DNA of 64,000 nucleotides from Streptomyces sp. NBC_00287 (GTDB taxonomy: Bacteria > Actinomycetota > Actinomycetes > Streptomycetales > Streptomycetaceae): assembly GCF_036173105.1 (NCBI RefSeq), contig NZ_CP108053.1, forward strand, positions 8,308,001-8,372,000, in the 5' to 3' direction. The first letter of the stretch is position 1, and each line of letters starts with the position of its first letter. Under the pieces are notes generated by a model, which worked only from the letters and a program-made list of their open reading frames with translations, was not told where the DNA came from and did not search any database. Below are positions 52,518-61,881 of this stretch, piece by piece. The position numbers and the translations under genes are program-made.

Positions 52518-54533
52518 TCAGCGTGGCTCGCGGATCACCGTGACGCCTCCCGGTGGGACGGTGACGGTTCCGGTGATCGGTGTTCCGGTGAGGAGTTCGA
52601 CGCCTTCGGCGGGTGCTTCGGCGCCTTTTCCGGTGTGGTCGATGAGGAACAGGTAGTCGGCCTCGGTGCCGCGGCGCCGGACGACCTCGACTCCGGCAGG
52701 CGCCTCGTGTTCCGGTGCCACGTCGGCCTCCTGGCGCATGCGTTGGAGCAGCGCGGCGAGCGTGTCCTGGTCGGGGTGCGTGGCCACGTACCAGGCGGTG
52801 CCGTTGCCGTGCTGGTGCCGGGTGACGGCAGGATGGCCGGCCAGGGGGCCGTCGGCGTAGGAGGCGACGGCCAGCGCGCCGGTGAGCCGGATACGCTCCG
52901 ACCACAGGTCGGCCGTGGCGGCGGGCGGTACGTCGCCGGTCAGGCCGGTTGTCTCGCCCGGCAGCAGAGGGAAGAGTTCGTCGGTGACCACGCCGAGGAC
53001 GTCGCGGAACGCGCCGGGGTAGCCGCCCAGGTGCACGTGGCAGTTGGCGTCGACCATGCCGCTGTGGAATCCCACGGCCAGTGTGCCCCCGCGTTCGGTG
53101 AACCGGGCGAGGTTCGCGGCGGCTTCCTCCGTCACCAGGTAGAGGGACGGTACGAGGACGAGTTTGTAACGGTCGAGTCCGGGGTCGTCGGGGCGTACGA
53201 AGTCGACGGCGACCCCCGCCCGCCACAGGGGCGTGTACCAGTCCCGCACCAGGTCCTGGTAGCGCAGTTCGCCGCTGGGCTGGGAGGGCAGTTCCAGGGC
53301 CCACCGGGCGTCCCAGTCCCACACGATCGCCACCTGTGCCGTGCTGGTGGAGTCCCGCACTTCGGCCAATGCCCTTAGGTCCGCGCCGAGTTGGACGACG
53401 TCGCGCCAGATCTGGCTGTCGGTGCCGGCGTGCGGAAGCATCGCCGAGTGCCACTGCTCGGCGCCCGCCTTCGCCGCCCGCCACTGGAAGAACGCGATGC
53501 CGTCGGCACCGTGGGCCACGTGCGCGAGCGCGTTGCGGCGCATCTCCCCAGGGAGCTTGGCGCGGTTGACCGGCTGCCAGTTGACGGCGCCGGTCGAGTG
53601 CTCCATGAGGAACCACGGGCCGCCCGCGAGCGAGCGCATCAGGTCGCCGTGGAGCGCGATGTCGACCTCGGCCTCCGGGTCGTCGGACATCAGGTAGTGG
53701 TCGTTGGAGAGGATGTCCAGCTTGGGTGCCCAGCGCCAGTAGTCGAGGGCGTCGATGGTGCGCAGGACCAGGAAGTTGGTGGTCGCCGGGGTATCCGGAG
53801 CGGCCCGGCGCAGTACCTCGCGTTCGGCGGTGCACAGCGAGAGCAGCTCGTCGGAGCAGAAGCGCCGCCAGTCGAGTTGGTGGGTGGGGTTTGCCGGAGC
53901 CGCGGTGGTGCGGGGCGGCAGGATCTGCTCCCAGTCGTAGTACCACTGGCTCCAGAAGGTGGTGCCCCAGGCGTGGTTGAGGGCGTCCAGATCGTCGCCG
54001 TAGCGGGCGCGCAGCCAGGTGCGGAAGGCGGCGGCGCTGGTGTCGCAGTAGCAGGCGTCGTTGTGGCAGCCGTACTCGTTGTGGATGTGCCACATGACGA
54101 CGGCCGGGTGGTCGGCGTAGCGCTCGGCGAGGGCTCCGGCGATCCGCAGCGCTGCTCGGCGGTAGGCGGGGCTGGACGGGCAGAAGGTCTGGCGGCTGCC
54201 GTACGACAGTGTGCGGCCGTCCCGGTCGACGGGCAGTGCCTCCGGGTACGCCTTGAAGAACCAGGCGGGCGGGGCGGCGGTGGGGGTGGCCAGGTCGGCG
54301 GCGATGCCGTTCTCGTGGAGCAGATCGAGGATCTTGTCCATGCGGGCGAAGTCGTAGACGCCTTCGGAAGGTTCGAGCAGCGCCCAGGAGAAGATGCCGA
54401 CGCTGACCATGGTGACCCCGGCCTCGCGCATCAGGCGCATGTCCTCGGCCCAGACCTCCTCGGGCCACTGCTCGGGGTTGTAGTCACCTCCGTAGGCGAT
54501 TCCGGGAATGCGAAGACGGCGTGCGGTACTCAC
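52518..54533 (-). CDS. Beta-galactosidase, GH42
   Basis: 671 residues, normal GH42 length, no signal peptide, so cytoplasmic. Acid/base Glu153 in WHIHNEYGCHND and nucleophile Glu311 in FLMEHSTGAVNWQ. The trimer-forming middle domain and a C-terminal beta domain follow. It cleaves terminal galactose, e.g. from imported arabinogalactan or galactan oligosaccharides. GTG 54533 is preceded by GGAG. Last gene of the ABC operon. Confidence 0.94.
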   Translation of the reverse strand: MSTARRLRIPGIAYGGDYNPEQWPEEVWAEDMRLMREAGVTMVSVGIFSWALLEPSEGVYDFARMDKILDLLHENGIAADLATPTAAPPAWFFKAYPEALPVDRDGRTLSYGSRQTFCPSSPAYRRAALRIAGALAERYADHPAVVMWHIHNEYGCHNDACYCDTSAAAFRTWLRARYGDDLDALNHAWGTTFWSQWYYDWEQILPPRTTAAPANPTHQLDWRRFCSDELLSLCTAEREVLRRAAPDTPATTNFLVLRTIDALDYWRWAPKLDILSNDHYLMSDDPEAEVDIALHGDLMRSLAGGPWFLMEHSTGAVNWQPVNRAKLPGEMRRNALAHVAHGADGIAFFQWRAAKAGAEQWHSAMLPHAGTDSQIWRDVVQLGADLRALAEVRDSTSTAQVAIVWDWDARWALELPSQPSGELRYQDLVRDWYTPLWRAGVAVDFVRPDDPGLDRYKLVLVPSLYLVTEEAAANLARFTERGGTLAVGFHSGMVDANCHVHLGGYPGAFRDVLGVVTDELFPLLPGETTGLTGDVPPAATADLWSERIRLTGALAVASYADGPLAGHPAVTRHQHGNGTAWYVATHPDQDTLAALLQRMRQEADVAPEHEAPAGVEVVRRRGTEADYLFLIDHTGKGAEAPAEGVELLTGTPITGTVTVPPGGVTVIREPR

Positions 54534-54580
54534 TGGTGGTGCTCCGGGAGGGGTGTAGGGGAGGGGCAAGTGGGGGCGCT

Positions 54581-55465
54581 TCAGCCCTTGTTGGCGCCGA
54601 GGGTGAGACCGCTGACGAACTGCCGCTGAAGCACGAAGTACACGATCAGCGTCGGGATCGCGGTGAGCAGCGCGCCGGCGGCGACCAGGTTGGGGTCGGT
54701 GAAGTACGTCCCGGTGAGGTTGTTCAGCGCCGAGGTGATCGGCATGTTCTCGCCGGTCGAGATCAGGACGAGGGCCCAGAAGAAGTCGTTGTAGATCCAG
54801 ATGGACAGCAGTGTCGCCAGGGCCGCCATCGCCGGACGGCACAGCGGCAGCACGATCTGCCAGTACATGCGCCACACCGAGGCGCCGTCCACCAGCGCGG
54901 CCTCGGTCAGCTCGTGCGGCAGCGTGCGCATGTAGTTGCTGAGCACGAAGGCGCAGAAGCCGGACTGGAACGCGACGTGGATGAGGACGAGGCCGAGCGC
55001 GGAGTCGTACAGCTTGCCGCTCATCGTGATGCCCGGCAGGTCGATCAGCAGGTAGAGGCGGTACAGCGGGGTGATGATGACCTGCTGCGGGAGCAGGTTG
55101 CCGGCCGTGAAGACCAGCAGCAGGGCTAGGTTGAGGCGGAAGTCGAAGCGGCTGACATAGAAGGCGACCATCGACGACAGGAACAGCGTCAGCAGCACCG
55201 CCGGGACGGCGATGACCAGCGTGTTCACGAAGTAGTGCGTCATGTCCGACTGCTGATACGCGTTGGTGAAGTTGTCGAAGTTCAGCGTGTCCGGCCAGGA
55301 CACATATCCCTTCTCGCTGGTCTCGGCGTACGGCCGCATCGCCGCGTAGACGGCCCAGAGCAGCGGCGCGAGCCAGGCCAGGGCGGCGCCCGCGAGGAAG
55401 AGGTGCAGCAGGATCCGGGCGGGGCGGATCGGCGTCTTCGGCTTTTTCAGAGCGAGAGTGCTCAT
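54581..55465 (-). CDS. ABC sugar permease, MalG type
   Basis: 294 residues, six helices. The EAA loop is ELTEAALVDGASVWRMYWQI. It forms the membrane channel with the partner permease. Start overlaps the stop of the partner (ATGA). No ATPase gene is present, as in most Streptomyces sugar operons, which share the MsiK ATPase. Confidence 0.94.
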   Translation of the reverse strand: MSTLALKKPKTPIRPARILLHLFLAGAALAWLAPLLWAVYAAMRPYAETSEKGYVSWPDTLNFDNFTNAYQQSDMTHYFVNTLVIAVPAVLLTLFLSSMVAFYVSRFDFRLNLALLLVFTAGNLLPQQVIITPLYRLYLLIDLPGITMSGKLYDSALGLVLIHVAFQSGFCAFVLSNYMRTLPHELTEAALVDGASVWRMYWQIVLPLCRPAMAALATLLSIWIYNDFFWALVLISTGENMPITSALNNLTGTYFTDPNLVAAGALLTAIPTLIVYFVLQRQFVSGLTLGANKG

Positions 55466-56457
55466 GCGCGCCGCTCCTTCCGGAAGGTGGCGACCAGGTA
55501 CGGGACGATCACGACGAGCGAGATCAGCAGCAGCACGACCGCGATGGCGGAGCCGTATCCGATCCGGCTGGACTCGCCGATGATGTTGCTGGTCACGAGG
55601 ATGGAGAGCAGCTCGGTGCCCTCGGCGCCGCCGTTGAAGACGTAGACGAGGTCGAAGGCGCGCAGGGCCTCGATGATCGTGACGACCAGGACGACCGTGT
55701 TGGTGGGGCGCAGGGTCGGGAAGATGACGTTCTTGAACGTCTGCCACTCACTCGCCCCGTCCAGCGCGGACGCCTCCCGCAGCGAGGGGTCGACGCCCTT
55801 CAGACCGGCCAGGTAGAGGATCATCATGTAGCCGGCGTGCCGCCAGGACGCGGCGATCAGGATCGCCCAGAGGTTGAGGTCCGGGTCGCCGATCCAGTCG
55901 ATGTACTTGCCGGGCTCGTTGGCGCCGATGAGGCTGTTGATCAGGCCGGTGTCGGGGTTGTAGATCAGCTGCCAGACGAAGCCGATCACGGCCATCGACA
56001 TCACGACGGGCAGGAAGAAGGCCGTCTGGTAGACCCGGCTGAAGCGGATCTTCTTGTCCAGCTGCACGGCCAGGAACAGGCCGAGCGGGGTCGGGATCAC
56101 GATCAGTACGGCGAACCAGATGACGTTGTGCTGGACGGCGGGCCAGAACTGCGGGTTCTGCTCGAACAGTTCCTTGAAGTTCTGCAGGCCCACCCACTGG
56201 ATCGAGTCGAAGCCGATGCCGTCCCAGGTGGTGAAGGCGAGCGCGATCGAGGCGAGGGCGGTGACCCAGACGAGGGCGATGTGCAGGATCGTCGGCAGAC
56301 CCGCCATCAGACCGAGAGTGAGCCGGTCGCGGCGGGTCAGCAGGCGCTGGTGGCCCTGCGGAACCCGCCTCTTCGGCGTCGCGGCGCCCGGAGGCGGCAC
56401 CGTGGCCGCCTCCGGGATCTTCGTGGTCGTTTCGGAGCTCATGGTGTCGGTGTTCAT
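55462..56457 (-). CDS. ABC sugar permease, MalF type
   Basis: 331 residues. A cytoplasmic Pro-rich N-terminus is followed by six helices. The EAA loop is SLREASALDGASEWQTFKNV. It pairs with the MalG-type protein. The start may be ATG 56457 or 56442 (MSSETT). Confidence 0.93.
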   Translation of the reverse strand: MNTDTMSSETTTKIPEAATVPPPGAATPKRRVPQGHQRLLTRRDRLTLGLMAGLPTILHIALVWVTALASIALAFTTWDGIGFDSIQWVGLQNFKELFEQNPQFWPAVQHNVIWFAVLIVIPTPLGLFLAVQLDKKIRFSRVYQTAFFLPVVMSMAVIGFVWQLIYNPDTGLINSLIGANEPGKYIDWIGDPDLNLWAILIAASWRHAGYMMILYLAGLKGVDPSLREASALDGASEWQTFKNVIFPTLRPTNTVVLVVTIIEALRAFDLVYVFNGGAEGTELLSILVTSNIIGESSRIGYGSAIAVVLLLISLVVIVPYLVATFRKERRA

Positions 56458-56480
56458 CCGCTTCAGAAGGGGGGTCGGAC

Positions 56481-57791
56481 TCAGTCGGACGCGAAGATCG
56501 TCTTCTTCTGGCGCTCGATCGAGGACAGCAGGCTGTCGATCCCCTTGGGGTCGCGGATGAACTTCTGCAGCGCCGGCTGCATCACCGTGGAGGTGAAGTC
56601 CGGGCGGCTGTCACGGTCCATGAACTGGGTGAGATGCTTCGCCTGGGTGATCATGTCGTAGCCCTTCTTCTGAAGGGTGCTGTAGCCGGAGGTGTCGGCC
56701 TTCGAGGAGGCGGCGATGAGGCTCGGGTCGGCCTTCAGGTAGATCTCCTCGGCCTGGGCCGTGCCCAGGAATTCGAGCAGCTTGACGGAACCGGCGTGGT
56801 TCTTGGGCTTCTTGCTGAGCATGATGCCGTCGGTCGGCGCCTCCACGGTGTCCTGACCGTACGCCGGGTCGATCTCCGGGAAGGCGAAGAAGTCGAGGTC
56901 GTCCAGGTCCGCCTTGTTGCTGAACTGCTGGGCCACGAACATGCCGAGCATATACATGCCGGACTTCTTCGCCACCAGGGTCTGGGCGGCGTCCTGCCAG
57001 GTACGGCCGACCGCGCCCTCCTGGTGGTAGGGGAGGGACTCGGCCCAGGTGTCGAAGACCTTGCGGACCTTCGCGTCGGTCCACGAAGCCTTGCCCGCCA
57101 TCAGCTCGACGTGGAACTCGTAGCCGTTGAGGCGGAAGTTGATCTGGTCGAAGGAGCCCATCGCCGGCCAGGCGTCCTTGTCACCGTACGCGATGGGAAC
57201 GAGGCCGTCCTTCTTCATCTGCTTGCAGAGAGCAACGTACGCGTCCCACGTGGTGGGGACCTCGTAGCCGTACTTCTGGAAGACGCTCTTGCGGTAGAAG
57301 ACCGCCCACGGGGACGTGGTGAGGGGCACCAGGTAGTACTTGCCGTCCTGACCCTTGCTCAGGTCGTGCATGGCACTGGGGAAGTTGCCCCCGATCGTCT
57401 TCCACACATCGTCGATCGGGGAGGCGAGCCCCTTGGCCGCGAAGAACTGCATCCGGTAGCCGGCGAACCACTGGAACACGTCGTCCGGCGTGCCCTGCAG
57501 GTAGGTGTTGATCTGCTCCTGGAACGTGTTGTGGTCCTTGGTGTTGATGTCGACCGTGATCCCGGACTGCTTTGTGAAGGCCGCGTAGACGTCGCCGTAT
57601 CCCTTCTTGGGGACGGCGTCGGACGCGTTGGAGCCCACGGTGACGGTCTTGGGGTCCGACGAGGCGGAACTGCCGGCGCAGGCACTCAGCAGGGGGATGC
57701 CGGCACCCAGTACCGCGGCTCCGCCGAGCCCGCGGAGCACGGTGCGGCGGCTGGTGCCAGGCATGGGCTGACCAAGGGATGAAGGGTGCAT
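56481..57791 (-). CDS. ABC sugar-binding lipoprotein
   Basis: 436 residues. Signal with both a twin arginine (SRRTVLRGLGGAAVLGAG) and a lipobox (LLSACAG), so Tat export and lipid anchoring. The rest is a family 1 solute-binding protein (VDINTKDHNTFQEQINTYLQ, GTPDDVFQWFAG). It captures an oligosaccharide, probably galactose-containing given the GH42 gene. AGGAG precedes ATG 57791. First gene of the operon. Confidence 0.94.
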   Translation of the reverse strand: MHPSSLGQPMPGTSRRTVLRGLGGAAVLGAGIPLLSACAGSSASSDPKTVTVGSNASDAVPKKGYGDVYAAFTKQSGITVDINTKDHNTFQEQINTYLQGTPDDVFQWFAGYRMQFFAAKGLASPIDDVWKTIGGNFPSAMHDLSKGQDGKYYLVPLTTSPWAVFYRKSVFQKYGYEVPTTWDAYVALCKQMKKDGLVPIAYGDKDAWPAMGSFDQINFRLNGYEFHVELMAGKASWTDAKVRKVFDTWAESLPYHQEGAVGRTWQDAAQTLVAKKSGMYMLGMFVAQQFSNKADLDDLDFFAFPEIDPAYGQDTVEAPTDGIMLSKKPKNHAGSVKLLEFLGTAQAEEIYLKADPSLIAASSKADTSGYSTLQKKGYDMITQAKHLTQFMDRDSRPDFTSTVMQPALQKFIRDPKGIDSLLSSIERQKKTIFASD

Positions 57792-57880
57792 TTCGACTCC
57801 TGACAGGGCTGGCGGTACCCAGACTTGGCGCGTCAGCCGGAAGAGGGTTGGCGGAGAGACAGCCGCTGAGTGACCAGAAT

Positions 57881-57949
57881 CAAACACGATCAAACAAACA
57901 CGATCGGTGGACGCCAGGAAGCGTGAACGCTCTGTGTCCTCGCTGTCAA
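57881..57949 (-). promoter_or_regulatory. Promoter region of the ABC-GH42 operon with an 11-bp direct repeat
   Basis: On the minus strand a consensus TTGACA (57949-57944) is followed by a weak -10 near TTCACG. Downstream lie two exact copies of GATCGTGTTTG (57905-57895 and 57891-57881), 14 bp apart, in AT-rich sequence. They are candidates for a sugar-responsive regulator (LacI or DeoR type). Confidence 0.5.
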
Positions 57950-58192
57950 GACTCCGCGTCCGCCAACTCGTGATGGATCAGGTCCGGTCAGTAGCCCGAC
58001 GCGCGGGCAACCGGAGCGGACGGACAGTACTGGCATGGCTGGCCGTCGAGTCGTCCCGTACGGAGTAGTAGGCGCTTGAGCTGCAGCAATGCGTGCCGGG
58101 CGTGCTTCCTCGGCCACTTGCGGGACCCCCTCCGCCCGGTCGCGGGCCCCGGTGTCCGCTCGCACCGGAGGCAATCGGCATTGCGGGAACTC

Positions 58193-58248
58193 TTGACGCG
58201 GGCTCGGCGGATGCGTACACATTGACCGCGCGGTCAGACCGCGCGGTC
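58193..58248 (+). promoter_or_regulatory. LacI-gene promoter with two tandem palindromes on the start site
   Basis: TTGACG (58193-58198), 17 bases, TACACA (58216-58221); the start site would be near 58228. GACCGCGCGGTC occurs at 58224-58235 and again at 58237-58248, each a perfect 12-bp palindrome with the central CG usual in LacI-family operators. The gene encoded next is a LacI regulator, so autoregulation is likely. Confidence 0.65.
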
Positions 58249-58296
58249 ATGCAACTGACCTCGTTCGATGGAGAACACACGGCCAGGGGAGACTTC

Positions 58297-59334
58297 ATGA
58301 CAACAGGGGTGGAGCGCGGTGGCGGCTCCTCCGCGCCGCGCAGTGAGGACGTGGCCAGGCTGGCCGGCGTCTCACGCAAGACGGTCTCCCGGGTCCTCAA
58401 CAACGAGCCGTACGTCTCCGACGAGTCCCGCCGACGCGTCCTGGCCGCCGCCGAGGAACTCGGCTACCGGCTGAACCACGCCGCCAGGGCACTGGCCTCC
58501 GGCCGTACCCGCTCCATCGGTGTGGTCGCTCTGGGAACAGCCGGGTATGGAACCGCCTCCCTGCTCGTGGGCATCGAACAAGCCGTACGGGACGCCGGTT
58601 ACGCGCTTCGCGTGGTCAACACACCGGACGGCAACCCGGAAAGCATCGCCGCCGCGCTGGAATCACTCCTGGAACAGGGCGTGGACGGGATCGTCGTCTC
58701 CGAACCCATTGTCGAAGGTGAAGTCCCGCTCGGCGTCGACGTGCCGGTCCTCTTTCTTGGAGCCCCGCCCGCCTTCGCTGCCGCCCGGACCCTGACCGTC
58801 GGGGTGGGCGCCCATCAGTTGGCGCGCGCGGCCACTGATCACCTCCTGGACCTGGGGCATGCGACCGTCCATCATCTCGCCGGGCCGCGGCGGTGGTACG
58901 CCACGACGGACCGCATCGAGGGATGGCGGGCCGCTCTGGCGGCCCGGGGCGCGCATGAACCGCCCGTGCTGAACGGCGACTGGTCGGCGGCCTCCGGGTA
59001 CGCCGCGGGTCGCGAGCTGGCCGCGGACGGCTCGGTGACCGCGGTGTTCGCCGGGGGCGACGAGATGGCCATCGGCCTGATCCATGCCCTGCGGGAAGCC
59101 GGGTGCCGGGTGCCGGAGGACATCAGCGTCGTCGGTTTCGACGGAAACCCGGTCTTCGCCTACGTCTCCCCGCCTCTGACCACCGTCCGTCAGCCCTTCG
59201 AGGCCGCGTCGAGCGAAGGAATCCGGCTTCTCCTCCACGCCATCGAGAAGCCCGACACCGCTCTGCCGCCGGCGAACGACCCACCGGTCGAACTGATCGT
59301 CCGCGGCTCGACCGCGCCTCCGCCCTCCCACTGA
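58297..59334 (+). CDS. LacI-family transcriptional regulator
   Basis: 345 residues. N-terminal HTH (SEDVARLAGVSRKTVSRVLN) and hinge (LNHAARALASGRT), then a periplasmic-binding-protein-like sugar domain (FAGGDEMAIGLIHALREAGC, DISVVGFDGNPVF). AGGGGAGAC lies before ATG 58297. It is divergent from the ABC-GH42 operon and probably represses it in the absence of the sugar. Confidence 0.94.
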   Translation: MTTGVERGGGSSAPRSEDVARLAGVSRKTVSRVLNNEPYVSDESRRRVLAAAEELGYRLNHAARALASGRTRSIGVVALGTAGYGTASLLVGIEQAVRDAGYALRVVNTPDGNPESIAAALESLLEQGVDGIVVSEPIVEGEVPLGVDVPVLFLGAPPAFAAARTLTVGVGAHQLARAATDHLLDLGHATVHHLAGPRRWYATTDRIEGWRAALAARGAHEPPVLNGDWSAASGYAAGRELAADGSVTAVFAGGDEMAIGLIHALREAGCRVPEDISVVGFDGNPVFAYVSPPLTTVRQPFEAASSEGIRLLLHAIEKPDTALPPANDPPVELIVRGSTAPPPSH

Positions 59335-59549
59335 CCAACCCCACCTAGTACCACTGCTCCGGCCCCCCACACGCCGGGGCGCCCCACCCGCCCTTCCGCG
59401 CTTGTCGCGCCGCACCCCCTGCGCTCGCGCGTCGCGCCCGGCAGCGGCGCCCGGCTGCCCCCGGGGCCGCGCCCAACGAACTCCGCCGCGTCACTCCGGG
59501 CCGTTCCGAGCCGGCGGAAACCGAAACACACCTTCCCCTGGGAGCCGCA

Positions 59550-61610
59550 ATGTCCCCTGCGCAGACAGGCGCCAGACCCGGCGCCGCTCCGCGTTCCCGC
59601 CCAACCTCCTTCTTGGCCTTGGCCTTTATCCTGCTCGTCACGGCGATGACCATGGTCCTGCCCGTCGGCCGGGCGGACGCCCTGGCCCGCCCCTCGCAGA
59701 CGATGTACACCCCGCCGTCGGGCGCGCCCTCGCCCGGGTCGCTTTACCCGCGGGCGATGCGCATGCAGCACAACGGCTCCGCCAATGGCACCATCCTCGC
59801 GACGTTCGAGCAGTACACCTCCGGCAGACCGGTCCTCCCGATCTACCGCAGCACCGACAACGGCGACTCCTGGTCGAAGATCTCCGAGGTCGCCGACACG
59901 CAGAACGGCTGGGGCATGCGCTGGCAGCCCGAGCTGTTCGAACTGCCCACCGCGGTGGGCGGCTTCCCGGCGGGCACGATCCTGGCCGCCGGCGCTTCGG
60001 TCCCCGCCGACCGCTCCGCCATCAAGATCGATGTCTATGCCAGCACCGACCGTGGACAGACCTGGACTTTCGTCAGCAACATCGCCACCGGCGGCCCGGC
60101 ATACGACCAGAACGGCAACGGCAACACCCCCGTATGGGAGCCCTTCTTCCTCTACGCCAACGGCAAGCTGATCGTCTACTACTCCGATCAGCGCGACCCC
60201 GACCACGGACAGAAGCTCGTGCACCAGGTCACCACGGACCTTCGCACCTGGGGTCCGGTCGTGGACGACGTGGCGATGCCCACCTACAGCCAGCGCCCGG
60301 GTATGGCCACCGTCGCGAAGCTGCCCAACGGCAACTACATCATGACGTACGAGTACGGCGGCTCCCCCTCGGGCAACTTCGCCGTCTACTACAAGATCTC
60401 CTCCGACCCGGAGGCGTTCGACTCCGTCACGGGCATTCCCCTGCGGTCGACGGACGGCGTGGTCCCCACCAGCACCCCGTACGTCACATGGCTGCCCACC
60501 GGCGGTCCGAACGGCACGCTTGTCGTCGGCGCCTACAGCACCAGCGACCTGTTCCTCAACACCCAGAACGGCGCCGCGAACACCTGGACGCGCATCAGCT
60601 CCAACGTCGCAGGCGGCTACAGCCGCGGCATGCTGCCCCTGCCCGACGGCCACAGCCTGCTCGTGCTCAGTGGCGGCAACGGAGGCAGCAACCTCTCCAA
60701 CCCCGTCACCTACAGCACCATCGACCTGGGTGGCGGCATCTCGGACGGTGCGACCTACACCGTGTCGAACGCTGGCAGCAACCTCCTGCTGGGCATCGCG
60801 GGCGGCTCCACCGCCAACGGCACGAACGCCACCCAGCAGAACGCCGACAACGCCACTGACCAGCAGTGGCGCTTCGTGCAGCAGCCCTCCGGCTACTTCA
60901 AGATCCTCAACATCGCCAGCGGCAAGGTCCTCGGCGTGGAGAACCAGTCCACCGCCGACGGAGCCAAGATCCTCCAGTGGGACGACAACAGCACCCTGGA
61001 CCACGAGTGGGCCGTATCCCCGCACCAGGCCGGCGGGTACAGCATCACCAACCGTGTGACCGGCAAGTACCTGGAGATCCCGAACGCCTCCACCGCGCCC
61101 GGCACCGCCGCCGTCCAGTGGAGCGGCACCAGCTGCGCCTGCCAGCGCTGGAACCTCACCCAGACCGCTCTGCCGCCGCTGGGCACCGGACAGTACGTCC
61201 TGGTGAACAAGAACAGCGGTAAGTACCTCGACATCCCCCAAGGCTCCACCGCCTCTGGAACGGCCGCGAACCAGTGGCAGAACTCGGCCTGCTTCTGCCA
61301 GCTGTTCACCTTCCAGTCCGCCGGCGGTGGAGCCTGGACCATCAGGAACGTCAACAGCAACCTGAACCTGGACATCCGTAACGGCTCCACCACCGCCGGA
61401 GCCGCCGTCGTCCAGAACACGCCGTCCGCGGCGAACTCACAGAAGTGGACCCTCACCGACGCGGGCAACGGCTACTACGAACTCAAGAACGTGGGCAGCG
61501 GCCTCAATGCCGCCATTGCCCAGTCCTCCACCAGCAACGGCGCGGCAGTCGTGCAGTGGAACGACCTGAACATCGACGACCAACTCTGGAAGATCGTCCG
61601 CATCAACTGA
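59550..61610 (+). CDS. Secreted sialidase-fold (GH93-like) glycosidase with ricin-type lectin domains
   Basis: 686 residues. Signal peptide ~1-45 (FLALAFILLVTAMTMVLPVG). Residues ~50-400 form a propeller with Asp-box-like turns (YRSTDNGDSW, YASTDRGQTW) and RAMRMQHNGSANGTILATFE, similar to GH93 exo-arabinanases and sialidases. The C-terminal ~285 residues are two beta-trefoil lectin domains (YFKILNIASGKVLGVENQST; YVLVNKNSGKYLDIPQGSTA). With GH43 and GH42 nearby, arabinan or arabinogalactan is the likely target. The 215 bases before it hold no clear gene. Confidence 0.82.
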   Translation: MSPAQTGARPGAAPRSRPTSFLALAFILLVTAMTMVLPVGRADALARPSQTMYTPPSGAPSPGSLYPRAMRMQHNGSANGTILATFEQYTSGRPVLPIYRSTDNGDSWSKISEVADTQNGWGMRWQPELFELPTAVGGFPAGTILAAGASVPADRSAIKIDVYASTDRGQTWTFVSNIATGGPAYDQNGNGNTPVWEPFFLYANGKLIVYYSDQRDPDHGQKLVHQVTTDLRTWGPVVDDVAMPTYSQRPGMATVAKLPNGNYIMTYEYGGSPSGNFAVYYKISSDPEAFDSVTGIPLRSTDGVVPTSTPYVTWLPTGGPNGTLVVGAYSTSDLFLNTQNGAANTWTRISSNVAGGYSRGMLPLPDGHSLLVLSGGNGGSNLSNPVTYSTIDLGGGISDGATYTVSNAGSNLLLGIAGGSTANGTNATQQNADNATDQQWRFVQQPSGYFKILNIASGKVLGVENQSTADGAKILQWDDNSTLDHEWAVSPHQAGGYSITNRVTGKYLEIPNASTAPGTAAVQWSGTSCACQRWNLTQTALPPLGTGQYVLVNKNSGKYLDIPQGSTASGTAANQWQNSACFCQLFTFQSAGGGAWTIRNVNSNLNLDIRNGSTTAGAAVVQNTPSAANSQKWTLTDAGNGYYELKNVGSGLNAAIAQSSTSNGAAVVQWNDLNIDDQLWKIVRIN

Positions 61611-61634
61611 GTTGGCCGTCCGAAGAAGGACGTG

Positions 61635-61812
61635 TCAGGCGGTTGTGCCGGTCACCGAGTTCCCGGACTCGGTGACCTGGTACGTCACCGTGGCGCCGCT
61701 CCAGAAGTGGAACGTGAGCGTGATGGCGTCGCCGGTGTAGGCAGTGTCCCCTTGCGTGGCCGGCAGGTCGCCGCGGAACCGGGTGGGGATGGTGTACGAG
61801 TCGGTTGCCCCG
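61635..61812 (-). pseudogene. C-terminal remnant of a secreted carbohydrate-active protein
   Basis: The minus strand reads DSYTIPTRFRGDLPATQGDT, then TFHFWSGATVTYQVTESG to a normal stop. It resembles a small beta-sandwich module found at the end of secreted glycosidases. No upstream part remains because the MarR gene promoter region follows. Confidence 0.5.
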
Positions 61813-61881
61813 TGGCTGTGCCGGCCGTCCCCTCCGTGATCGGTACGGTGGTGCCGGGACGACGAGAGGGGCGGCGCGGCC

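Larger units (their letters stand above)
57792..58296. promoter_or_regulatory. 505-bp divergent region between ABC operon and LacI gene
   Basis: No gene is seen. It holds the direct repeats near 57881-57905, a leftward promoter at 57944-57949, a featureless G/C-rich middle, and the LacI promoter with tandem palindromes at 58193-58248. Confidence 0.6.

Noticed and set aside
53391..54629. 412-residue plus-strand frame opposite GH42
   Set aside because: Low-complexity shadow; GH42 has full catalytic motifs on the other strand.
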